NCBI GenBank assembly: GCA_046727175.1 | Contig: JBKPCD010000291.1 | Location: 1-15,000 of the forward strand | DNA from: JBKPCD01 sp046727175 | GTDB taxonomy: Bacteria > Acidobacteriota > Vicinamibacteria > Vicinamibacterales > 2-12-FULL-66-21 | Direction: 5' to 3' | Length of the DNA stretch: 15,000 bases | Shown: positions 7,950-14,479 of the stretch, in pieces | Position numbering within the stretch: the first letter of the stretch is position 1 | Layout of the letters: each line of letters opens with the position of its first letter | Program-made: the position numbers and the translations under genes | Notes under the pieces: model-generated | Databases searched by the model: none | What the model saw: only the letters and a program-made list of their open reading frames with translations | What the model was told of the DNA's origin: nothing

Positions 7950-9020
7950 TCAGTACTTGTCGAACATCTCCTGAATCGCTTTCGGATCCGTCGACTTGGT
8001 CAGCGCGAGCTTCAGCAGCACGCGCGCCTTGGCCGGGTTGAGCTCCTTCGACGCGACCGTCCCGATCTTGTCGTCGTCGACCTCGATGTTGCGCCGGATG
8101 ATCCCTTCACCCACGCGACTCGACCGCACCACCACGACACCTTTCGCAATCGCGCGCTTCACGGCGTCGAGCGCAGGGGTGGTCATGTTGCCGTCGCCGA
8201 CACCCGCCACCACGAGTCCCTTTGCGCCGTTCGCCACTGCCGCGTCGATCAGGTCGGGCGACATACCGGCGTGCGCGTAGATGATGTCAACGCGTGGCAG
8301 CGTCTGTCCCGCCGTGACGGTGAACGGGGTCGACGATGTGTGGGCCCGCGCAGGCGATCGCGAGAACTCTCGGTCGTCGAACAGACACACACCGATCAAC
8401 CCGACTTCCGGCGAGACGAACGTCTCGACGTCGGTCGTGTGCCGCTTGGTGATGGCGCGCGCGCCATGAATATCGTCGTTGGCGACCACGAGCACACCCC
8501 GGCCCTTCGCCCGCGGATCGGACGCGACGCCAACCGCGTTGTAGATGTTCAGCGGGCCGTCTGCGCTGAGCGACGTCGATGGCCGCATCGAGCCGGTGAG
8601 CACGATCGGCTTGTCGCTCTTCACTACAAGATTGAGGAAGTATGCCGTCTCCTCCATCGTGTCGGTGCCATGGGTGATCGCGACGCCGTCCACATCGGAC
8701 TGCGCGAGCAGCTTGTTCACTTCGGTCGCGAGCTTCACCCAGAGCTCGTCGTTCATGTCCTGGCTCCCGACCGAGGACACCTGGACGCCGCGGACATCCG
8801 CAAACTTCTTCATCTGCGGTACGGCGCCGATGAGCACGTCCACCGCGACGGCGCCGGACTTGTACCCGGCCGCCGTCGTGGACTCCGCCGCGCCGGCGAT
8901 AGTGCCGCCGGTCGCGACGATGACAATGCGGGGTTTCGATTGAGCGCCGGTCGGCTGAACCCACGTGATCACACCCAACAAGATGGCTGCCCCGCAGGCC
9001 AACGAACTACGTGCTTGCAT
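7950..9020 (-). CDS. ansB: Periplasmic L-asparaginase, type II
   Basis: A 356-residue precursor that hydrolyses L-asparagine to L-aspartate and ammonia, probably in the periplasm. The signal peptide (MQARSSLACGAAILLGVI, to about residue 27, QPTGAQ) precedes the mature enzyme. Catalytic elements of the type II family are present: ATGGTIAG with nucleophile Thr40, THGTDTMEE with Thr119-Asp120, and TKRHTTDVETF with Lys192. TGSMRPSTSLSADGP (about 142-156) is also family-typical. The family consensus after the Lys is usually Thr-Asn (TKTNTT); here it is Arg-His. The ATG at 9020 is chosen over one two codons upstream because GGAGG lies 7 nt before it but only 1 nt before the earlier ATG. It lies 21 bp after the glutaminase stop and 8 bp before the antiporter start, so its aspartate product could feed the downstream transporter and decarboxylase. 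Some type II enzymes also act on glutamine; this cannot be judged here. Confidence 0.95.
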   Translation of the reverse strand: MQARSSLACGAAILLGVITWVQPTGAQSKPRIVIVATGGTIAGAAESTTAAGYKSGAVAVDVLIGAVPQMKKFADVRGVQVSSVGSQDMNDELWVKLATEVNKLLAQSDVDGVAITHGTDTMEETAYFLNLVVKSDKPIVLTGSMRPSTSLSADGPLNIYNAVGVASDPRAKGRGVLVVANDDIHGARAITKRHTTDVETFVSPEVGLIGVCLFDDREFSRSPARAHTSSTPFTVTAGQTLPRVDIIYAHAGMSPDLIDAAVANGAKGLVVAGVGDGNMTTPALDAVKRAIAKGVVVVRSSRVGEGIIRRNIEVDDDKIGTVASKELNPAKARVLLKLALTKSTDPKAIQEMFDKY

Positions 9021-9027
9021 GGTCATA

Positions 9028-9032
9028 CCTCC
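9028..9032 (-). promoter_or_regulatory. Ribosome binding site deciding the asparaginase start
   Basis: GGAGG on the minus strand is 7 nt from the ATG at 9020 but only 1 nt from the ATG at 9026, so the second ATG is the likelier start. Confidence 0.65.
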
Positions 9033-9041
9033 GCCGGAGCG

Positions 9042-10091
9042 TTAGCTTCCGGCTTTCTTTCCGGCGTATGGATTACCACCGAGCGTATTCGAGATGTCGG
9101 TGATCGCGCGCTGCGCGCGCACGCTGTTGCCCGCGTCGTCGAGCGGCGGCGACACGACGGCGATGCCGAACTTGCCGGGCGAGACCGCGATGATGCCGCC
9201 GCCAACACCGCTCTTGGCCGGGAGACCGGTGTGGTAGAGCCACTTGCCGGAATCGTCATACAGTCCAGCGGTAGCCATGACGGCCAGCACGCCGGGAACC
9301 TTGTCCGCATCCAGGACCTGCTTGCCCGTAACCGGGTTCTTGCCGCCGGCGGCCAGCGTTGCCGCCATCGTTCCGAGATCCTTCGCATTCACGCCGATCG
9401 AGCACTGCCGCGTGTAGAGATCGACTGCCTGTTGCCAGTTGGCCTTGATGTAGCCGTACGCGAGCATCAGCGCGCCAATCGCCTGGTTGCGCTGGTTCGT
9501 GTCCGATTCCGACTTGTAGACGTCCTGGAGCACGGTCAACTGCCGCCCCGCGGCGTCGTTATGAAAGCCGATGATCTTCTTCCAGACCTCGTCCGCCGTT
9601 CCGCCCTTGACCATGCTCGTCGCCGAGATCGCTCCGGGGTTGACGAGTGGGTTCATCTCCGGCGCTCCAGTGCCGACGACGGTCTTGACAGCTTCGACTG
9701 CGATGATTGAGTTGAACCTCGCGCCGGTCGCGTCCACGCCGATCCTCTTCTCGATCGAGTCGAGTCCCTGCTCCTGGATGACCTGAGCCATCGTGAAGAC
9801 CTTCGAGATCGACTGAATCGAGACCTCGGTCTTGATATCGCCGGCGGTGTAGACCTTCCCGTCCGTCGTCACCAGGGCGATCCCGAACAGATTCGGGTCG
9901 ACTTTGGCCAGGGCGGGAATGTAGTCGGCGTTCTTGCCTTCCTTGAGAGATTTGAACTTCGCGTACGCGGCATCGACAGCCTTCTGCAGGTCGCCCGTCG
10001 CTTGCGCGTGAGCCGGCGGCATGGTCACCGTCGTCACTGCGAGCGCGAGAGCGTACGCGCCGAGCGAGAGGATCGTTCTGTTTCGTGGCAT
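9042..10091 (-). CDS. glsA: Glutaminase (GlsA family) with a signal peptide
   Basis: A 349-residue glutaminase of the serine-dependent (beta-lactamase-fold) family, converting L-glutamine to L-glutamate and ammonia. The catalytic Ser-x-x-Lys is in SIQSISKVF (Ser94, Lys97). Other family blocks are NPLVNPGAI (147-155), RQCSIGVNAKDLG (228-240), MATAGLYDDSG (272-282) and PAKSGVGGGI (291-300). The well-known E. coli enzymes of this family are about 310 residues and cytoplasmic. This one has about 30 extra N-terminal residues: basic start MPRNR, hydrophobic core and AHAQ cleavage site, so it should be periplasmic. The ATG overlaps the stop of the upstream porin by one base (TAATG), with GGGAGG 6 nt before it, meaning tight translational coupling. 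Together with the neighbouring exported asparaginase it forms a periplasmic amide-hydrolysing pair. Confidence 0.94.
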   Translation of the reverse strand: MPRNRTILSLGAYALALAVTTVTMPPAHAQATGDLQKAVDAAYAKFKSLKEGKNADYIPALAKVDPNLFGIALVTTDGKVYTAGDIKTEVSIQSISKVFTMAQVIQEQGLDSIEKRIGVDATGARFNSIIAVEAVKTVVGTGAPEMNPLVNPGAISATSMVKGGTADEVWKKIIGFHNDAAGRQLTVLQDVYKSESDTNQRNQAIGALMLAYGYIKANWQQAVDLYTRQCSIGVNAKDLGTMAATLAAGGKNPVTGKQVLDADKVPGVLAVMATAGLYDDSGKWLYHTGLPAKSGVGGGIIAVSPGKFGIAVVSPPLDDAGNSVRAQRAITDISNTLGGNPYAGKKAGS

Positions 10092-11365
10092 TACTGGCCT
10101 CCCAGCTTGTAGCTGAAGTTGTACTTGAACGAGAACTGAACCTTGAAGCCGTCACTCTGGAATCCATCGGAGAAGTTCTCGCGCCGGCCCCACTGCAGCT
10201 CGCCGCCGACCATGACGTTCGGCACCGGAGTGTAGAGCAGGTTGCCGAGCGCGTACTGACCGTCTCTGAACGCGTTCGCCGCCTGGGCCTCTCTGTTGTC
10301 GTTGTCCTGACGCGAGTAGCCGAACGTGCTGCTGAACTTCTTGTTCCACGTGTGATCCACGAAGGCGACGATGCCGGTGATCGGTATCGGCTTGCCCAGG
10401 ATTGGCGTCACGGGATTCGAGAAGTTGTTGACGATTCCGATGTCCACCGGAGAATCGTTCATGTAGTTCTGGATGCCCTCGCCGAAGACGAACTGCAGCC
10501 GGATAACGTCGCTCTTGCCGGCATTGAGGTTCGAGCTGAAGTTCAGTCCCCATCCGGTCGCGTCACCCGAGAGATCGAACTGATCCGCGAGCACATCGTC
10601 CCACTTGATCCACCGCAGTGCGCCCGCGGCCCTCACGTACCCCCACTTCTGCGTCCACTTGTAGGCGCCGGTGAAGTCGGGCAGCGGGAATCGCGGCCGG
10701 ATGTTCTGCAGCTCCACACGCGTCGCGTAAACGCCCGCGTCGCCGCTTGCGCCCGGGCGCTCGAGAGCCAGCGTCAGGCTCCTGTCGCCCTTCATCGGCA
10801 TCCATCGGACCTGGACGTTGCGGAAGAACACCATGCCCGTCGGTCCCCAGTACTCGAGGGAGTTCGGGAACACGTCCGGGTCCATGAACGGGCTCCACGT
10901 CTGGCCGGCGCCGAACGCGCCCAGCTCGCCGTACGCGTGGCGCAGGCGGAACGTGGTCTGCCCTTCGTCGACGCCGGTGCCGAACAGCTCGAATTCGAAC
11001 GTCGTCTTCAGCTCGCCGAGATCAGTCGGTACGGATGTGCGGAAGCCGAGGCGGCTCTGACGGACGCCGGCGAAGGTGTTGTGGTCGCGCCCGAACTCGT
11101 TTTCAACCGACGGCAGCCTGGTCACACGCATCGTGTCGAACCAGTTCGGGTTGATCTGCTTGAAATCGTGCCCGATGTCGAGCATCGCGAATCCGTAGAT
11201 TTCCGCGCTCGGCTTCGATGCAGATTGGGCCTGCGCGGCTGGTGCCGGTGGTGCCGCCGTCGGGGTGCCATCCTGTGCGCGCGCGGTGACGACACCGGCG
11301 AGCCAGAGGGCTCCCGTCAGCAGCGACATCGCGCCGGCAAGCCGGGCGCTCCGTTCGAATCGCAT
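10091..11365 (-). CDS. DcaP-like outer membrane porin
   Basis: A 424-residue outer membrane protein resembling the DcaP porin family, whose Acinetobacter member admits dicarboxylates and other small negatively charged compounds. The signal peptide covers about residues 1-29 (MRFERSARLAGAMSLL to TARA). A Pro/Ala-rich linker follows (about 33-50), then the barrel starting at IYGFAMLDIGHDF. Typical features are the repeated amphipathic beta strands and blocks such as SRLGFRTS, FRLRHAYGELG and GQTWSPFMD. The C-terminus is YKLGGQ rather than an aromatic residue, with the aromatic Phe/Tyr pattern a few residues earlier. The ATG at 11365 is preferred over a TTG two codons upstream because AAGGAG lies 6 nt before it. 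It is 27 bp after the amidohydrolase stop and overlaps the glutaminase start, consistent with bringing acidic or amide amino acids to the periplasmic enzymes. Substrate is inferred. Confidence 0.85.
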   Translation of the reverse strand: MRFERSARLAGAMSLLTGALWLAGVVTARAQDGTPTAAPPAPAAQAQSASKPSAEIYGFAMLDIGHDFKQINPNWFDTMRVTRLPSVENEFGRDHNTFAGVRQSRLGFRTSVPTDLGELKTTFEFELFGTGVDEGQTTFRLRHAYGELGAFGAGQTWSPFMDPDVFPNSLEYWGPTGMVFFRNVQVRWMPMKGDRSLTLALERPGASGDAGVYATRVELQNIRPRFPLPDFTGAYKWTQKWGYVRAAGALRWIKWDDVLADQFDLSGDATGWGLNFSSNLNAGKSDVIRLQFVFGEGIQNYMNDSPVDIGIVNNFSNPVTPILGKPIPITGIVAFVDHTWNKKFSSTFGYSRQDNDNREAQAANAFRDGQYALGNLLYTPVPNVMVGGELQWGRRENFSDGFQSDGFKVQFSFKYNFSYKLGGQ

Positions 11366-11371
11366 GTACAA

Positions 11372-11377
11372 CTCCTT
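11372..11377 (-). promoter_or_regulatory. Ribosome binding site deciding the porin start
   Basis: AAGGAG on the minus strand with 6 nt to the ATG at 11365. A TTG at 11371 would abut the site directly and is rejected. Confidence 0.65.
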
Positions 11378-11392
11378 GGTAGAAGAATTCAG

Positions 11393-12517
11393 TTACTTCA
11401 CGTTCGCCTGTTCCCAGGCGCGAACTCTCCGCCGACCTTCGTCGAAGATCCGTTGGTAATTCCCCTTGCGGACCTTGAGGCTGGCGTCGGGCGTCAACCG
11501 CTGCCAGATCGGCGCCCACATGTCGAACACCGCGTAATAAGGCGCCGGGCCGGCGGGCGCGACGGTGTCGGTGCCGAAAAGGAACCGATCGGGATAACGG
11601 TTCAGAACCGACGAGACGCGTTCGATCGACTGTGGCGAGGCGACCGCGTACTTGGCGACCTCGTCCCATGAAATGTCGAAGCTCACATGGCGCAGACCTC
11701 TATCCTCGAGCATCGCCTCGACGATCTGCATATGGTTCGGCGTGCGCTCTGCGGCTTCGGCGGACACCTGCACCGGATGCACGATGCGGCCGAGCCCCAC
11801 GTGCGCCCAGATGATCGTGGTCTTCGGATGGCGTCGCAGCAGCGCCTTCGTCTGGGTGAGGTACACGGGCTCCGCGTCCGTCTTCGCGAACGGCATGTCG
11901 ACGTCGTTGTGGAGGATCACGACGAGCCCGACCTCGCCGGCAAAGTCGAGGATGCGATCGAGCGCGGGGTTGGTGAGGCTCGCGGTCTCGCCGGAGATCT
12001 TCGCGGAGACGAACTCCTTGTGGATGCTGAACTCTCCGATGCCGGTGAAGACGCCGGGAAACGTCTCCAGCACACGCCGGATGTGGTACACGCCGTACAT
12101 GTCCGCCGGATTGAACCCGGTGATCATCGGATCGAAACGCGCCTGGTCTTCCTTCGGGAGCTTGCGGTAGACGCTCGCGATGTACGCGTCCGTGAAGGAG
12201 TAGTAGTAGAGCGGCGCGTCGCTGTGCAGGTAATAGGTCGGCGCGAAGTCGCCCGAGTTCTGATACGACCACTGCTGCTGGAGCGGAATGCCGAACAGCG
12301 TCGAGCGGCTGACGCGCGTTCCCATAATCTGGAGGAACTGCCGCACGTCGATGCCCTGCTGGATGTAGTTGGTCAGGTGAAAGTGCGAGTCGTTGAATCC
12401 GTCCGCCGACCCGGATGCCGCCGTTTGCGCGTGTGTGCGTGCGAGCCACAACCAGGCGGCGATCGCCACGCACGCAAGCGCCGCGGACAGCCGTCGGGAC
12501 TGGTAGTCACGCATCAT
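11393..12517 (-). CDS. Exported metal-dependent amidohydrolase (amidohydrolase_2 family)
   Basis: A 374-residue TIM-barrel hydrolase of the amidohydrolase superfamily. The N-terminus (MMRDYQSRRLSAALACVAIA to about THAQ, residue 31) is a signal peptide, so it probably acts in the periplasm. Metal-binding candidates are DSHFHL (His45 and His47), LHND (His203), WAHVGLG (His239) and FGTDTVAP (Asp317); the tail GNYQRIFDEGRRRVR is also family-like. AAGGAG 6 nt before the ATG at 12517 supports the start. It follows the first barrel gene after 79 bp and precedes the porin by 27 bp. The family includes hydrolases of amides and lactones and decarboxylases, so the substrate is not predictable. Its place in an Asn/Gln operon suggests an amide, imide or N-acyl amino acid, but this is speculation. 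Confidence 0.8.
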   Translation of the reverse strand: MMRDYQSRRLSAALACVAIAAWLWLARTHAQTAASGSADGFNDSHFHLTNYIQQGIDVRQFLQIMGTRVSRSTLFGIPLQQQWSYQNSGDFAPTYYLHSDAPLYYYSFTDAYIASVYRKLPKEDQARFDPMITGFNPADMYGVYHIRRVLETFPGVFTGIGEFSIHKEFVSAKISGETASLTNPALDRILDFAGEVGLVVILHNDVDMPFAKTDAEPVYLTQTKALLRRHPKTTIIWAHVGLGRIVHPVQVSAEAAERTPNHMQIVEAMLEDRGLRHVSFDISWDEVAKYAVASPQSIERVSSVLNRYPDRFLFGTDTVAPAGPAPYYAVFDMWAPIWQRLTPDASLKVRKGNYQRIFDEGRRRVRAWEQANVK

Positions 12518-12596
12518 TCATTGCTCCTTGTCCCCCATCCTTGCTGTCCCACGACCTTCCGTCAGCGGCCTCAGCACGAGCGGACGTCGCTTGGCG
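12518..12596 (-). other. Intergenic gap between the first barrel gene and the amidohydrolase
   Basis: At 79 bp this is the widest gap in the run. I see only the AAGGAG ribosome binding site at 12524-12529. There is no -24/-12 element with correct spacing, no clear -35/-10 pair and no terminator hairpin, so read-through is assumed. Confidence 0.4.
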
Positions 12597-14189
12597 TCAG
12601 AAGTTCAACTCCAGGTTGGCGTGGAAGATGGTGCCGTTCGCGCCGACGGGCATCGGATAGGCCGTGTACCCGACTGGCGAATGGTTCACGTGGATGAACT
12701 CGGTGTTCACCCGGAAGCCACGCTGTTTGACGGGATACCAGTTGGCGCCTCCCCGTACCTCTGATGCATCGCCGAACTGGCCGTAGATCCCCGAGTTCCC
12801 CAGGTACAGCTGAAGGGTCTTCGGCATCACCATCGCCGACGCCTGCAGCTGGTAGCCGTGATCGTTGATGCCGGGGATCGCCGAGACGTTGGTACCTTTG
12901 TAGTCCCTGAGCCAGCGCCAGTAGTATTCGGCCTCGAATGCCATGCCCTTGTATTTCAGCCCGCCGTCGATGCTCGACATGCGGTACTTCACCCGGTCGA
13001 CGGTAATGCCTGGGCCGAACAGGTCCGGCGTGAAGATCTGACTGCCGTCAGTGAGCCGGATCTGACTGTTCTCGATCGCATTCGTGCCGGGCTGGCTCTG
13101 TTTGTCTTCGGTGCTCTGCGTGTAGTGGACAGCCAGGCGCGTCGCGAGCTTCTCGTGATAGTCGAAGTCGCCGAACGTGCCGTACAGACCGAACTCGCCG
13201 GTGGTTGGCAGCCACTGCAGCATGTACGACTGCGTGTCGAACCTGTTGTCGAGCTGCGCCGCACTGACGCCGAGCGTACTCAGGTTGTTCGCGAGCATCG
13301 CCATGTACTTGAACTTCGTCGCAAACTCCCCCTTGAGCCAGAAGCCACTCGTGTAGGAGCCGCGGAAGAACTCGTCGGCGATGAGGCGATCGTCCACGCC
13401 CAACCAGTAGGGGAACTGGCCCTCGGTGCTGCGGACGCTCGGGAGAGAGGTAATCCCGGCGCCGAACGTGACGTACTTGTTGAACACATAGCTGATGTTC
13501 CCGGCGCCGACGACCTGCGCGGGATCACCTTGCGACGGGTTCGAGGACCAGACGTACAGGTAGTAACGGAACTTCGGCGTCAGGAACCAGCCGGAAAGGG
13601 GCAGGAAGAACTTCTGCAGCTGCGCGTCCTGGCGCCGCTGCAGCGTGTGGACGTTCCCGAATGCATCCGTGTAGGTTTCGTCGAGGTCCAGCTGATTGAG
13701 ATAGCGTGCGTAGCTGAATAAGCGCAGGTACACCTCACCCAGGTCCTCCTCGACGATCAGGAATCCGGCGTTCGGGACGTAGCGCGGAGCCTTTTTCGTC
13801 GGCTCGGGCGCCGGCCCGGCGGCGCTGGTTCCGGAGACGAGGAAATCCGCGACGCAGCCGTCTGAAACCCACACCCCGCGATCGTCGTAGCCCCACGTCT
13901 TCCCGAGCAGGCACGCCGCCTCACCGTACGAACGCGCGAGTACGACGCCCTTCGACGTGTCCGCGGGACACTCCTGACGCTCACCAATCTTCGATGCGCA
14001 AGTGACGGATGGCTGCGTCGCCTGTGCCGCTGGCGCGGTCGTGGCTGGCGGCGAGCCGGTCTGCTGGGCCGAAACCTCCTGCGCGAAGCTCCAACCGACA
14101 AGGACAAGAACGAGAGGAAGCGCACACCCAACCCGCGAAAGAATCCGCTTCAGATACTTGCTGTTTACATGTGAACGCCCGACATCCAT
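12597..14189 (-). CDS. Outer membrane beta-barrel (porin-like) with N-terminal DUF3011-like cysteine domain
   Basis: A predicted 530-residue exported protein and first gene of the operon. A signal peptide with a strong core (ALPLVLVLVGWSFA) ends near VSAQ, residue 42. After an Ala/Thr/Pro linker, residues about 61-118 form a compact domain with four cysteines (about Cys64, 74, 93, 112) and the core GKTWGYDDRGVWVSDGC, which resembles DUF3011. A second linker leads to a barrel (about 140-530) opening with GEVYLRLFSYARYLNQ, a porin-type first strand, and ending in LELNF, a C-terminal Phe suited to barrel assembly. The ATG at 14189 is the best in-frame ATG, but no Shine-Dalgarno precedes it. The frame stays open 20 codons upstream, and a CTG at 14153 (LKRILSRV...) would give a neater signal peptide. 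The start is therefore uncertain. Substrate unknown; uptake of the operon's substrate is the simplest inference. Confidence 0.82.
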   Translation of the reverse strand: MDVGRSHVNSKYLKRILSRVGCALPLVLVLVGWSFAQEVSAQQTGSPPATTAPAAQATQPSVTCASKIGERQECPADTSKGVVLARSYGEAACLLGKTWGYDDRGVWVSDGCVADFLVSGTSAAGPAPEPTKKAPRYVPNAGFLIVEEDLGEVYLRLFSYARYLNQLDLDETYTDAFGNVHTLQRRQDAQLQKFFLPLSGWFLTPKFRYYLYVWSSNPSQGDPAQVVGAGNISYVFNKYVTFGAGITSLPSVRSTEGQFPYWLGVDDRLIADEFFRGSYTSGFWLKGEFATKFKYMAMLANNLSTLGVSAAQLDNRFDTQSYMLQWLPTTGEFGLYGTFGDFDYHEKLATRLAVHYTQSTEDKQSQPGTNAIENSQIRLTDGSQIFTPDLFGPGITVDRVKYRMSSIDGGLKYKGMAFEAEYYWRWLRDYKGTNVSAIPGINDHGYQLQASAMVMPKTLQLYLGNSGIYGQFGDASEVRGGANWYPVKQRGFRVNTEFIHVNHSPVGYTAYPMPVGANGTIFHANLELNF

Positions 14190-14203
14190 CGGGCGTGCGT
14201 TCA
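14172..14203. repeat. Imperfect palindrome overlapping the start of the first operon gene
   Basis: The arms TGAACGCCCGA and TCGGGCGTGCGTTCA flank CATCCA. Seven inner base pairs are perfect and four outer pairs resume after a 4-nt bulge. It spans the proposed ATG at 14189 and touches the weak -12 element just upstream. It could be an operator or a translation-control hairpin, or chance. Confidence 0.35.
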
Positions 14204-14218
14204 GCACACCAGGTACCA
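14204..14218 (-). promoter_or_regulatory. Weak -24/-12 sigma-54 promoter candidate for the operon
   Basis: The minus strand reads TGGTACC-TGGT-GTGC, with GG and GC exactly 10 nt apart as sigma-54 requires. It has two mismatches in the -24 box and one in the -12 box. Predicted +1 is about 14192, only 3 nt before the ATG at 14189, so either the true start codon is further downstream or this match is accidental. Confidence 0.3.
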
Positions 14219-14317
14219 CATGCAGTCGATGTGGTGGTCGGTGGTCCAAGTTATTGGAAAGCCAACCGATCGCGAGCCGACCCAGAGATCCTGAGGCATG
14301 CCACGCCTACGTTATTC

Positions 14318-14340
14318 CGGAGGATCTCCGATATCAGGAG
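14318..14340. promoter_or_regulatory. Candidate activator binding sites (overlapping inverted repeats)
   Basis: CGGAG-GAT-CTCCG (14318-14330) is a perfect 5-bp-arm dyad. It overlaps a second dyad, CTCC-GATATCA-GGAG (14326-14340). The first is centred about 130 bp from both predicted sigma-54 start points (about 14454 and 14192), the usual distance for enhancer-binding proteins such as the one encoded at the operon end. The link to that protein is inference. Confidence 0.33.
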
Positions 14341-14426
14341 AGGCGTACCTGCAAGTGTTCCAACTCACACACCGCGCAATCCGTTTGAAAGACGCTCTTT
14401 GGGCGCTTCGGGACGATGAGAGGTTC

Positions 14427-14443
14427 CTGGCACGTCGAGTGCT
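14427..14443 (+). promoter_or_regulatory. Sigma-54 (-24/-12) promoter of the divergent beta-barrel gene
   Basis: CTGGCACG-TCGA-GTGCT matches the consensus YTGGCACG-N4-TTGCW except for one base of the -12 box. GG and GC are exactly 10 nt apart. The predicted +1 is near 14454, 26 nt before the ATG at 14480, leaving room for the AAAGGA ribosome binding site at 14468-14473. Confidence 0.72.
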
Positions 14444-14479
14444 CCCGCAGGTGGAGGACAGTCATCGAAAGGATCGTTC

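Larger units (their letters stand above)
14190..14479. other. Divergent intergenic control region
   Basis: This 290-bp region separates the minus-strand operon from the divergent plus-strand barrel gene. It contains no credible gene. What it holds is a strong plus-facing sigma-54 promoter, a weak minus-facing -24/-12 match, overlapping inverted repeats midway between them, and an 8-bp palindrome GGCATGCC (14296-14303). No convincing sigma-70 promoter was found toward the operon. Confidence 0.6.

Noticed and set aside
5932..7974. Very long plus-strand open frame (680 codons) opposite asdA and the antiporter
   Set aside because: It runs antisense across two certain genes, and its product is rich in Arg, Asp, Glu, His and Gln with no domain. 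It is a by-product of high-GC codon bias. The same applies to long plus-strand frames at 1730-2968, 3067-4191, 4417-5931, 8271-9710, 10085-11671 and 11687-12697.
11256..11270. Minus-strand TGGCACC-CCGA-CGGC resembling a -24/-12 promoter
   Set aside because: Spacing fits, but the -12 box is poor and it lies in the linker-coding part of the porin gene.
14190..14426. Short plus-strand open frames across the control region
   Set aside because: No ribosome binding sites, no recognisable protein features, and they overlap the sigma-54 promoter and dyads.
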